Below, piece by piece: positions 7,366 to 14,623 of a DNA stretch of 30,149 nt (position 1 is its first letter; each line of letters starts with the position of its first letter). A model generated the notes under the pieces. The model was given only the letters and a program-made list of their open reading frames with translations. It was not told where the DNA came from and made no database searches. The stretch is from Fusobacterium sp. (lineage in GTDB: Bacteria; Fusobacteriota; Fusobacteriia; Fusobacteriales; Fusobacteriaceae). The stretch is taken from NCBI RefSeq assembly GCF_032477075.1, contig NZ_JAWDXO010000038.1, forward strand, positions 1-30,149, read 5' to 3'. The translations under genes and the position numbers were made by a program.

Positions 7366-8481
7366 ATGTTGCGGAAACTAAATAGAGTATTTCAAGATTA
7401 TATGCGAGAAAAAAGATTGAAGATAGGAAAATATATATGGGATAGAAAGATGGAGAAGGAAGAAATAAAATCAGGAAACTTTATTGAGAAGAATAATATA
7501 AAAAAAATACTATTTATGAGATATGATGGAAAAATAGGCGATATGGTGATAAATACTTTAATGTTTAGAGAAATAAAGAAGAGATATCCAGATATAGAAA
7601 TAGGAGTACTAACAAAAGGTGGAGCTAGGGCAGTAATAGAAAATAATCCAAATGTAGATAAAATATATGAGTATAAAAAAGATAGAAAAAATACAAAAGA
7701 ATTGGCATTAAAAATAGCAGAAGAAAAATATGATTTATTAATAGATTTTTCAGAAATGTTAAGAATAAATCAGATGATGCTTATAAATTTATGTAAAGCA
7801 AGATTTAATATGGGATTAAATAAAGAAAATTGGAATATGTTTGATATATCCTATACAAAACCTATAGGTCATATTCATATAACAGAATTATATAAAAATG
7901 TTTTAGAAAAATTAGGGATAGGAGATATAGATATAAATTATGAATTATTTTTTACTGAGCAGCAAAAAAGCAAGGTTGATAAATTACTAGAAGAATTAAG
8001 TCATAAAAAAATAGTTGTATTTAATCCATTTGCAGCAAGTAAACATAGAGATATAAATTTAGAAAATATAGTAAAAATAGGAAAGATAATTCTTGAAGAT
8101 AAGGATAATAGATTAATTTTTATAGGAGAAAAAAGAAGAAAGAGGGAACTTGAAAAAATAATAAAAGAATTAGGAAATAATGCTTTTTTTCCAGAGTGTA
8201 AAGATATAATGGAAACTTCATATTTAATAAGTAAAGCAGATTTAGTAATAACCCCAGATACCTCAATAGTTCATATAGCAGCAGCTTTTAAAAGAAAATT
8301 GGTAGCAATATATAGATTAGATAATAAAAGAGAAAATGAAACAAATAGATATTTATGGGGACCTAATTATGAGGAAGCAGTGCAAATATTTTCTAGAGAT
8401 TTTAAAGTTAAAGACGGGGAAGAACCAAATATTAATAAGTTTGATATAAAGGAACTAAAAAAAGAAATAAAAAAATATTAA
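7366..8481 (+). CDS. GT9 heptosyltransferase-like glycosyltransferase (unit B)
   Basis: A 371-residue GT9 protein and paralogue of the gene at 480. RYDGKIGDMV (52-61) and ITPDTSIVHIAAA (295-307) are present, with Asp298 and His303. The first 160 residues closely match the unit A protein apart from a short insertion near residue 107, and then the similarity falls sharply just after FDIS (nucleotide about 7850). In GT-B enzymes the N-terminal domain mostly binds the acceptor and the C-terminal domain the donor, so the two proteins may share an acceptor and differ in donor or specificity. First gene of unit B, directly under its promoter. A gap of about 100 bases separates it from the next GT, unlike the overlap seen in unit A. 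Confidence 0.85.
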   Translation: MLRKLNRVFQDYMREKRLKIGKYIWDRKMEKEEIKSGNFIEKNNIKKILFMRYDGKIGDMVINTLMFREIKKRYPDIEIGVLTKGGARAVIENNPNVDKIYEYKKDRKNTKELALKIAEEKYDLLIDFSEMLRINQMMLINLCKARFNMGLNKENWNMFDISYTKPIGHIHITELYKNVLEKLGIGDIDINYELFFTEQQKSKVDKLLEELSHKKIVVFNPFAASKHRDINLENIVKIGKIILEDKDNRLIFIGEKRRKRELEKIIKELGNNAFFPECKDIMETSYLISKADLVITPDTSIVHIAAAFKRKLVAIYRLDNKRENETNRYLWGPNYEEAVQIFSRDFKVKDGEEPNINKFDIKELKKEIKKY

Positions 8482-8498
8482 AAATTATAGAGGATAAG

Positions 8499-8570
8499 AT
8501 GGGGAAAATTGAACTATGCAATAAAATAAAATCAGTAAGAAATTTAATAATGAAGAAACAAAAAATATAA
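8499..8570 (+). CDS. Possible 23-residue small ORF or gene remnant
   Basis: An ATG at 8499 is preceded by AGAGGATA and opens a 23-codon frame (MGKIELCNKIKSVRNLIMKK...) ending at TAA 8568-8570, within the 101-base gap between the GT9 and GT4 of unit B. It is basic and has no recognisable domain. It could be a leader-type peptide, a remnant of a deleted gene (the unit A equivalents overlap here), or chance in AT-rich DNA. Low confidence. Confidence 0.2.
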   Translation: MGKIELCNKIKSVRNLIMKKQKI

Positions 8571-8582
8571 TGGAAGGTATAG

Positions 8583-9770
8583 ATGAAAAAGAAAGTAATA
8601 TTTAGAAGTGGAAGTTTAAGAATGGGAGGACTAGAAAGAGTATTAATAGAAGTTCTTCAGACAATTGATAGAGAAAAATTTGATATTTATCTTATAATAG
8701 ATGATGATTGTGGAAAAGAAAATATATTTGAAAAAGATATACCAAAAGATATAAGGTATTTTTTTCTTAAACCAGAGAAATTGATAAGAGAAACAGAGAA
8801 ATATAAAGCAAAAAAGAAAAATATTGTATATAAATTGATGTATAATTTAATGATGGAAAAAGAAAATAGAATTATGTATAAAAATATGCAGAAAGTATTA
8901 AAAGAGCTTGGAGAAATAGATGTAATAGTAGATTTTGATGGAGGTGCATCAAAATATATAGAAAAGTTGGATATTACGAAGAAAATAGTATGGATACATA
9001 ACTCTATACCTAATTTAAAGAAAAAAGAAAGTAAAATACAAAGATTTGGGAAAAGATTAGAAAAATATGATAAAGTAGTGGCTATATGTGATGAAATGAA
9101 AGAAGAGCTAGAAAATATATATCCAAATTTAAGTGGGAAAGTAAGTAGAATATATAATCCATTTAATTTTGAAAGAATAGAAAAATTAATGGATGATAAG
9201 AGTGAATTAAGAGAAGAGCAGATGAAAATGCTTATTGAGAATTATTGTATTGCAATCTCAAGGTTAGATACTATTCAAAAAGATTATGAGACTCTTTTAA
9301 AAAGTTTTAAAATATTAAAAAGTAAAGGAATACAACAAAAGTTATATATAATAGGTGATGGTCCTTCTAAAAAGACAATTGAAAATTGGATAAAAGAATA
9401 TCAATTAGAAGATTTAGTATTTTTATTAGGAAGAATGAAAAATCCCTATGTATGGTTAAAAAATTCTAATTTTTTTATACACAGTTCAAAGTTTGAAGGA
9501 TTTGGTCTAGTATTAGTTGAAGCTGGATATTCAGGAAAAGCAGTGATTTCTTCAAAATGTCCAGTAGGACCAAGGGATATTTTAAAAGATGGTGAATGTG
9601 GAATACTATTTGAAGTTGGAAATTCTAAAGAACTTGCTGAGAACATTGAAAAGCTTTTAAAAGATAAAGAATTGAAAAAAAAATATGAAGATTTAATAAA
9701 AGAGAGAGTAAGAGAATTTGACAGTAAAAATATAATAAAAGAATATGAAAAATTAATAGAAGAAATTTAG
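8583..9770 (+). CDS. GT4 glycosyltransferase (unit B)
   Basis: A 395-residue GT4 retaining glycosyltransferase and paralogue of the gene at 1585. It shows GGLERV near the N-terminus (residues 15-20), IGDGPS, GRMKNPYVWL and SSKFEGFGLVLVEAG with the EX7E glutamates, then the conserved CPVGPRDIL loop. GGAAGG lies six bases before the ATG. The C-terminal region is full length (the unit A copy is slightly shorter). It is followed 17 bases later by the kinase, giving the order GT9-GT4-kinase, a compact version of unit A without the deacetylases, GT2 and GT32. Probably adds a core sugar; donor unknown. Confidence 0.85.
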   Translation: MKKKVIFRSGSLRMGGLERVLIEVLQTIDREKFDIYLIIDDDCGKENIFEKDIPKDIRYFFLKPEKLIRETEKYKAKKKNIVYKLMYNLMMEKENRIMYKNMQKVLKELGEIDVIVDFDGGASKYIEKLDITKKIVWIHNSIPNLKKKESKIQRFGKRLEKYDKVVAICDEMKEELENIYPNLSGKVSRIYNPFNFERIEKLMDDKSELREEQMKMLIENYCIAISRLDTIQKDYETLLKSFKILKSKGIQQKLYIIGDGPSKKTIENWIKEYQLEDLVFLLGRMKNPYVWLKNSNFFIHSSKFEGFGLVLVEAGYSGKAVISSKCPVGPRDILKDGECGILFEVGNSKELAENIEKLLKDKELKKKYEDLIKERVREFDSKNIIKEYEKLIEEI

Positions 9771-9787
9771 AATAGAGGATAATTGAA

Positions 9788-10537
9788 ATGATAAAAAATA
9801 AAAAATATAAAGAATATAATATATATTATCCAGAAGAAGAAATATTCTATGAAGAACTAGGAAAAAGAATAATTGATAAAGAGTTTAAGGAATCAGAAGT
9901 GTATAAAAATACTGAGAGAAATTATGTAGCTAAAATAGAAATAAAAGGAGAAAAATATATATTAAAATCTCCTAAATCAGAAACGATAATCCCTCAAAGA
10001 AGAATACAGACTTTCATAAAAAATGGAGAAGCATTAAATACATTGATAAATGTTAGAGAAAGAATAAAAGAAGGAATGAAAGAATATGCAGTTCCATTTT
10101 TAGTCATTGTAAAGAAAAATATTTTTATAAAAGAAAGTTACATATTAATGGAATGTATAGAGGGAGAGTCAATAAAGAGTACTGCAGATATAGATAAAAT
10201 AATGGAAATAGTTAATAAATTACACAAAGAAAAAATATATCATGGAGATTTAAATACTTCAAACTTTATAAAAACAAAAAATGGGGTAAGGATAATAGAT
10301 ACACAAGGAAAGCAAGAAAGGTTTTTTCATTTTAAAAGATGGAATGATATTTTTATAATGGAGAATGATTTACTAGTAATAGAAAAAGAATATGAAGTAG
10401 AAGAAAAATATTATAAAAAGAATAAAGACATATCATATTATATGATTTTAGTTGTAAGAAAAATAAAAAAGTTAAAATTTGTAGAATGGATAAAATCAAA
10501 GAAGAAAGAATTAAGAAAAAAAGGTTGGAGAATATAA
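9788..10537 (+). CDS. LPS core heptose kinase-like protein (WaaY/RfaY family), unit B
   Basis: A 249-residue paralogue of the kinase at 5160, with RNYVAKIEIKGEKYILK (ATP lysine Lys60), HGDLNTSNF (152-160; Asp154 and Asn159) and VRIIDTQGK (metal-binding Asp171). IIPQRR and EALNTLINV are shared nearly word for word with the unit A copy. In WaaY the corresponding enzyme phosphorylates a core heptose with ATP in the cytoplasm. GAGGA stands about eight bases before the ATG. Having one kinase beside each GT9/GT4 pair suggests each unit builds and phosphorylates its own residue or alternative core form. Confidence 0.8.
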   Translation: MIKNKKYKEYNIYYPEEEIFYEELGKRIIDKEFKESEVYKNTERNYVAKIEIKGEKYILKSPKSETIIPQRRIQTFIKNGEALNTLINVRERIKEGMKEYAVPFLVIVKKNIFIKESYILMECIEGESIKSTADIDKIMEIVNKLHKEKIYHGDLNTSNFIKTKNGVRIIDTQGKQERFFHFKRWNDIFIMENDLLVIEKEYEVEEKYYKKNKDISYYMILVVRKIKKLKFVEWIKSKKKELRKKGWRI

Positions 10538-10590
10538 AATAATTAATTTCTTTGAGATAGTTAAGAAATAATAAAATAAAGGTGGAAAAT

Positions 10591-12000
10591 ATGGTTGCTC
10601 TAAAAAATAATAAATTTTTAAATGAATTTAATATAATTGAATTAATCTCAATGATTATTTTAATTATTTTATTTATTTGTGTAGATGATAGAAAAATAAT
10701 AATAGGAATCCCTTTTCTTGTAATAATTCTATATGGAATGTTAAAAAATAAAAATAAAAGAGAAGTGGTTAATCATAATTTAGGAATATTAGGAGCAATA
10801 CTATTTGTTTTTGGACTATCATTTAGTGAATATTCAGGTAATAGAGGAAATATTTTAATGATAATCAGTTTTTTAATTAATGTTTTTTATTATAAAAATA
10901 GGAAAATAGAATTTGGATACAAAAAAGTAATGTATATGTTTATTTTAATTCTTTTTTTAGGGATAATTTGGACTTGTTTTTCTTATGATGGATTACATAG
11001 TGTTGGAAGATTCATAAATGTTAATAAAAGATTTATAGACATGTTCTTACTAATAAATATTATTAAAGAAAAAAGAGAGTTTTTAATATTAGAAAAAGTT
11101 TTTTTATTTTGTGGTGGATTAGTTGGAGGTTATTATGTATATGATTATATACGAAATTTAAAAACTCTCTCCACAAACTTAGAATATAGGTTTGAAGGTT
11201 TTAAAAATATAGCATATTCGGCAGGTTTATTAATGATGATTTCATTATATGTTTTTGGAGTAATATGGAATATTAAAACTATGGAAGAATTGAAAAGAAA
11301 ATATTATTATTTTATAGTATTATTTTTATCTTTGAGTGGATTGTTATTAACTAAAACAAGAGCAGCAATTTTAGGGTTTTTAGCAGGAATAGCATTTATA
11401 GTAATAATGAAATTTAGTATAAAAAGATTGTTATTAATACTATTAGCTACAACTATTATTTTTATAATTCTTCCTAAGTCAATTAAATATAGAGTAACTA
11501 ATATAACAATAAAAAAAGATACTGAAAATATAAATAAAGTTTCTGATAATTTTAGAAGAATAATGTGGAAAGGGAGCATATACACTTGGGAAAATAATAA
11601 AATATTTGGAGCAGGAGCCAGAGGAACTAAATATTGGGTTCAAAAATATGCTGATGAAAATACAGATAGAGATGGAAATATTCTTCCAGGAATAAAAAGA
11701 GAAAATTTTAATTTTGGAGAAGCTCATAGTATATACTTAAATATGTTAGCAGAAATGGGAGTCTTTTCAATATTATATTTTATACAATTTTTTATATTTA
11801 TTCCAATATTAATTTTAAAGAATTTAAGGAATTTAGAGAATATAGGAGAAAAATTAGGAGCTTCTTCTGCTATTGTAGGTTATTATGTATATGGAATAGT
11901 ATGGAGTATTTGGGGATATTATGGAACAATTCAAAGTATTTTTCAATTTATGCTTTTTATTTTAATATTCTATTATACTAAAATTGAAAAAGATAAATAA
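10591..12000 (+). CDS. waaL: O-antigen ligase, WaaL-type (Wzy_C family)
   Basis: A polytopic membrane protein of 469 residues with roughly ten to twelve hydrophobic segments. The features of the O-antigen ligase family are present: KTRAAILGF in a membrane segment (Arg near 257) and, after a large periplasmic loop containing GAGARG, the motif AHSIYLNMLAEMG whose His (near 379) matches the essential ligase histidine. It would move the finished polysaccharide from undecaprenyl pyrophosphate to lipid A-core at the periplasmic face. A GTG at 10582 is in frame, but ATG 10591 with AAAGGTGG (10578-10585) is preferred. It is the last gene of a core unit, and a separate Wzy-like polymerase lies at 22756 in the O-unit operon; both facts favour ligase over polymerase. 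Confidence 0.75.
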   Translation: MVALKNNKFLNEFNIIELISMIILIILFICVDDRKIIIGIPFLVIILYGMLKNKNKREVVNHNLGILGAILFVFGLSFSEYSGNRGNILMIISFLINVFYYKNRKIEFGYKKVMYMFILILFLGIIWTCFSYDGLHSVGRFINVNKRFIDMFLLINIIKEKREFLILEKVFLFCGGLVGGYYVYDYIRNLKTLSTNLEYRFEGFKNIAYSAGLLMMISLYVFGVIWNIKTMEELKRKYYYFIVLFLSLSGLLLTKTRAAILGFLAGIAFIVIMKFSIKRLLLILLATTIIFIILPKSIKYRVTNITIKKDTENINKVSDNFRRIMWKGSIYTWENNKIFGAGARGTKYWVQKYADENTDRDGNILPGIKRENFNFGEAHSIYLNMLAEMGVFSILYFIQFFIFIPILILKNLRNLENIGEKLGASSAIVGYYVYGIVWSIWGYYGTIQSIFQFMLFILIFYYTKIEKDK

Positions 12001-12089
12001 AAATTTTAGAAAAAAGAAATATACAAATTAAATGTTACTTATATGTTTTAGAATTAAAGATAACAAATAAATAAAATTATATTTAAATT

Positions 12090-12132
12090 AAAAAGAGATC
12101 ATATTTTATATATGATCTCTTTTTTATTCTTT
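12090..12132 (+). terminator. Rho-independent terminator after unit B
   Basis: A perfect 15-bp stem AAAAAGAGATCATAT (12090-12104) / ATATGATCTCTTTTT (12110-12124) with a five-base loop and a trailing T-rich run. It ends the transcript carrying the ligase gene. Confidence 0.88.
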
Positions 12133-12246
12133 AAAACACATATTTAACATATTTGTATTACAAAAAAACTTAGAATATGTTGTTAAAGAGTAAATATAAG
12201 AAGTAATTTAAATTTTTATAAAAAAGAAAAAATCTATTTAAAAGTA

Positions 12247-12258
12247 AAAATTAATTTT
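12247..12258. repeat. AT palindrome in module 3 (shorter)
   Basis: AAAATTAATTTT, a 12-base palindrome inside AATTAATTTTAAAGAATATTA. It is the diverged equivalent of the 16-base palindromes in the other two modules, and lies closer to the promoter (57 bases before TAGAAA). Confidence 0.35.
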
Positions 12259-12315
12259 AAAGAATATTATAGTAATTTTTATAGTTTTCATATTTATATT
12301 TTATATATAATAATG

Positions 12316-12344
12316 TAGAAAAAAAATAAATAATGATGTATAAT
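12316..12344 (+). promoter_or_regulatory. Promoter of the O-unit operon (unit C)
   Basis: TAGAAA (12316-12321), 17 bases, TATAAT (12339-12344), the third copy of the pattern. Predicted start near 12351 with a leader of about 100 bases. Shine-Dalgarno GGGAGGA (12438-12444) is seven bases before the ATG at 12452. No other terminator or promoter-sized gap was found from here to the right edge. Confidence 0.6.
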
Positions 12345-12451
12345 TTAGTTTGAAAACTATAATTTTGTGCTTAAAAAGTTGAAATAAAAGAAAAAAATGA
12401 ATTTTAAATAAATTAAAAAATGATGCAAAAAAGTCTTGGGAGGATTTCATT

Positions 12452-14608
12452 ATGGAAAGAAAAAAAATAAGTATCATAGGAATAACATATATAGTTTTGT
12501 TATTTATAGTTTATGAAATGATGCTTAGAATAACAGGATTTAGCATTAATACTGCTGTTTATGGGTTATTTGCTATCTTAGTTTTTTTCTATTCTGTAAC
12601 TGGAAATTTAAGTTTTAGAGAAGAAGAAGTTAATTATAATACTGTATTTATAAATAGTTTTATATTTGGAATATTTTTTATGTTTTATAAGACTCTTACA
12701 ATTTTTATAGTATTTATTGTATTTTCACTTTTTCAGTTATTTATTTATAGATTAATAATGAAGTTTAAAGAAAAAAATAAAAATGGTACTCCTAGAATAA
12801 TAAATGAAAGAAGTCTCATAAAATTTGGGATAGATTCCTTAGGAATAATTTTAGGGATGATAGGGGCTTTCATGTCACGATATGGCTTAGCTTGGGAAAA
12901 TAAACTGGAATCAGAATATATATTCACATATCTAGGAATATTCTTGATTGGATACTTTTATACAAGAATGAATGATAGGAGCTGGAGTTATACAAATATA
13001 TTGGATGTTTTGAACCTTATTTTTTTAAATAGTATTTCAACAATTGTTTTTCTAGTAATCATATATACAAGAATAATTGATTATCCAGTTTCTACAGTTT
13101 TAGTTTCATTGATTTTATCTATTTCATTTCAATTATTTTGTAGATACTTATTTAGATTGAAAAGGTTTTATAGAAGTAAAAATAAAGGATTGATACCAGA
13201 AGAAAGGGTTTTAGTGTATGGGGCAGGAGAAGCAGGAGCGATATTAGCTCAAGAATCGATGACAAATCCCATTTTTCCATATCATATAGTTGGATTTTTA
13301 GATGATGATCCAAAGAAAAAAGATACATATATATACAATATAAAAGTTTTAGGAAATAAGGAAAATTTAGAAGAAGTTATTAAAAAAGAAAAAGTATCAG
13401 AAGTCCTTTTAGCATTGCCATCTCTTCATAGTTCGGAGATGAGGAATATTGTGGATAGAATTAAATCAGTTGGAAATGTGGAAATAAAAACTGTTCCAAC
13501 TATAGCAGAAATATTAGAAAATAGAGAATTAGCTTCTCAATTAAGAAAAGTAAAAATTGAAGATTTGTTAGGAAGAGATGAAATAGTAATAAATGATGGA
13601 AATATCAGAAATTTAATAGAGGGAAAGGTTATTTTTGTTACTGGTGGTGCAGGAAGTATAGGTTCTGAACTTTCAAGACAAATAGCCAGATATTCTCCTA
13701 AACAACTGATAAATATAGATATCAATGAAAATTCAATATATTTTCTTGAACTTGAAATGAAGAGAAGATATCCAAATCTTGAATTGATATCTGAAATATG
13801 TAATGTAAGAGAGAAAGAAAAACTTGAAATACTTTTTAAAAAATATAGACCAAATATAGTATTTCATGCAGCAGCGCATAAACATGTACCTTTAATGGAG
13901 CATAATCCAGAAGAAGCTATAAAAAATAATATATTTGGAACTAAAAATGTAGCAGAATGTGCAGATAAATACAGAGCAGAAAAAATGGTCCTTATCTCAA
14001 CAGATAAAGCAGTAAATCCAACAAATATCATGGGAGCTAGTAAAAGAGCATGTGAACTTGTAATTCAGCATATGAATAAAATTTCTAAAAATACAAAATA
14101 TATGGCAGTAAGATTTGGAAATGTATTAGGAAGTAATGGATCAGTTATACCAATATTTAGAAAATTATTAGAGGAAGGTAAAAATCTTACGCTAACTCAT
14201 AAAGATATAACAAGATATTTTATGACAATACCAGAAGCAGCACAGTTAGTAATAGAAGCAGGCTCATTGGGAAATGGAGGAGAGATATTTATTCTTGACA
14301 TGGGAAAACCAGTGAAAATTTATGATCTTGCCCAGACAATGATAAAACTTTCAAATTCAGATGTAGAAATAGATGTAGTAGGACTTAGACCAGGAGAAAA
14401 ACTCTTTGAAGAACTTCTTTATGATGTTAATTCTGCAATTAAGACAGAAAATAAGAAAATCTTTATAACAAAAATAGAAGATGGGGAAGTGGATATAACA
14501 CAGTTTTTTGAAAGCTTATGGAGAGCAGGACAGCATGCAGATGTAGATGAAATTAAAAATATAATGAAGAAATTAGTTGTTTCATACAAAGAAATTACAT
14601 ATTTGTAA
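12452..14608 (+). CDS. pglF: Membrane UDP-GlcNAc 4,6-dehydratase (PglF/WbpM type), N-terminally extended
   Basis: A 718-residue membrane-anchored SDR enzyme. A membrane region (residues about 1-235, perhaps eight segments) is followed by a first nucleotide-binding fold (VYGAGEAG, 255-262) and the catalytic SDR domain with GGAGSIG (398-404), HAAAHKHVP (472-480), STDK (516-519) and IMGASK, in which Met527 replaces the usual Tyr next to Lys531, as in PglF/WbpM/FlaA1. It makes UDP-4-keto-6-deoxy-HexNAc. Residues from about 118 correspond to the normal start of PglF/WbpM proteins, so about 115 residues with extra membrane segments are added in front. The genes for the next bacillosamine steps follow immediately. 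WbpM-like production of UDP-QuiNAc precursors is the alternative. Confidence 0.85.
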   Translation: MERKKISIIGITYIVLLFIVYEMMLRITGFSINTAVYGLFAILVFFYSVTGNLSFREEEVNYNTVFINSFIFGIFFMFYKTLTIFIVFIVFSLFQLFIYRLIMKFKEKNKNGTPRIINERSLIKFGIDSLGIILGMIGAFMSRYGLAWENKLESEYIFTYLGIFLIGYFYTRMNDRSWSYTNILDVLNLIFLNSISTIVFLVIIYTRIIDYPVSTVLVSLILSISFQLFCRYLFRLKRFYRSKNKGLIPEERVLVYGAGEAGAILAQESMTNPIFPYHIVGFLDDDPKKKDTYIYNIKVLGNKENLEEVIKKEKVSEVLLALPSLHSSEMRNIVDRIKSVGNVEIKTVPTIAEILENRELASQLRKVKIEDLLGRDEIVINDGNIRNLIEGKVIFVTGGAGSIGSELSRQIARYSPKQLINIDINENSIYFLELEMKRRYPNLELISEICNVREKEKLEILFKKYRPNIVFHAAAHKHVPLMEHNPEEAIKNNIFGTKNVAECADKYRAEKMVLISTDKAVNPTNIMGASKRACELVIQHMNKISKNTKYMAVRFGNVLGSNGSVIPIFRKLLEEGKNLTLTHKDITRYFMTIPEAAQLVIEAGSLGNGGEIFILDMGKPVKIYDLAQTMIKLSNSDVEIDVVGLRPGEKLFEELLYDVNSAIKTENKKIFITKIEDGEVDITQFFESLWRAGQHADVDEIKNIMKKLVVSYKEITYL

Positions 14609-14623
14609 AAGGGAGGAGATTTT

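Larger units (their letters stand above)
12001..12451 (+). other. Intergenic module 3 (terminator + promoter region)
   Basis: This 451-base spacer has no coding ORF. It repeats the plan of modules 1 and 2 in more diverged form: hairpin, ATTCTTTAAAACACAT (cf. ATTCTTTGAAACACAA at 7066-7081), an AAAATTAATTTT palindrome at 12247-12258 within AATTAATTTTAAAGAATATTA, then TAGAAA-17-TATAAT. The leader contains CTTAAAAAGTTGAAATAAAA, loosely like CTTTAAAAGTAAATAAAAT of the other two. Confidence 0.6.

Noticed and set aside
10582..12000. Unit B membrane protein as the O-antigen polymerase
   Set aside because: Polymerases and ligases share the Wzy_C domain, but this gene ends a core unit, and another polymerase-like protein lies at 22756 inside the O-unit operon. 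Ligase is favoured, not proven.
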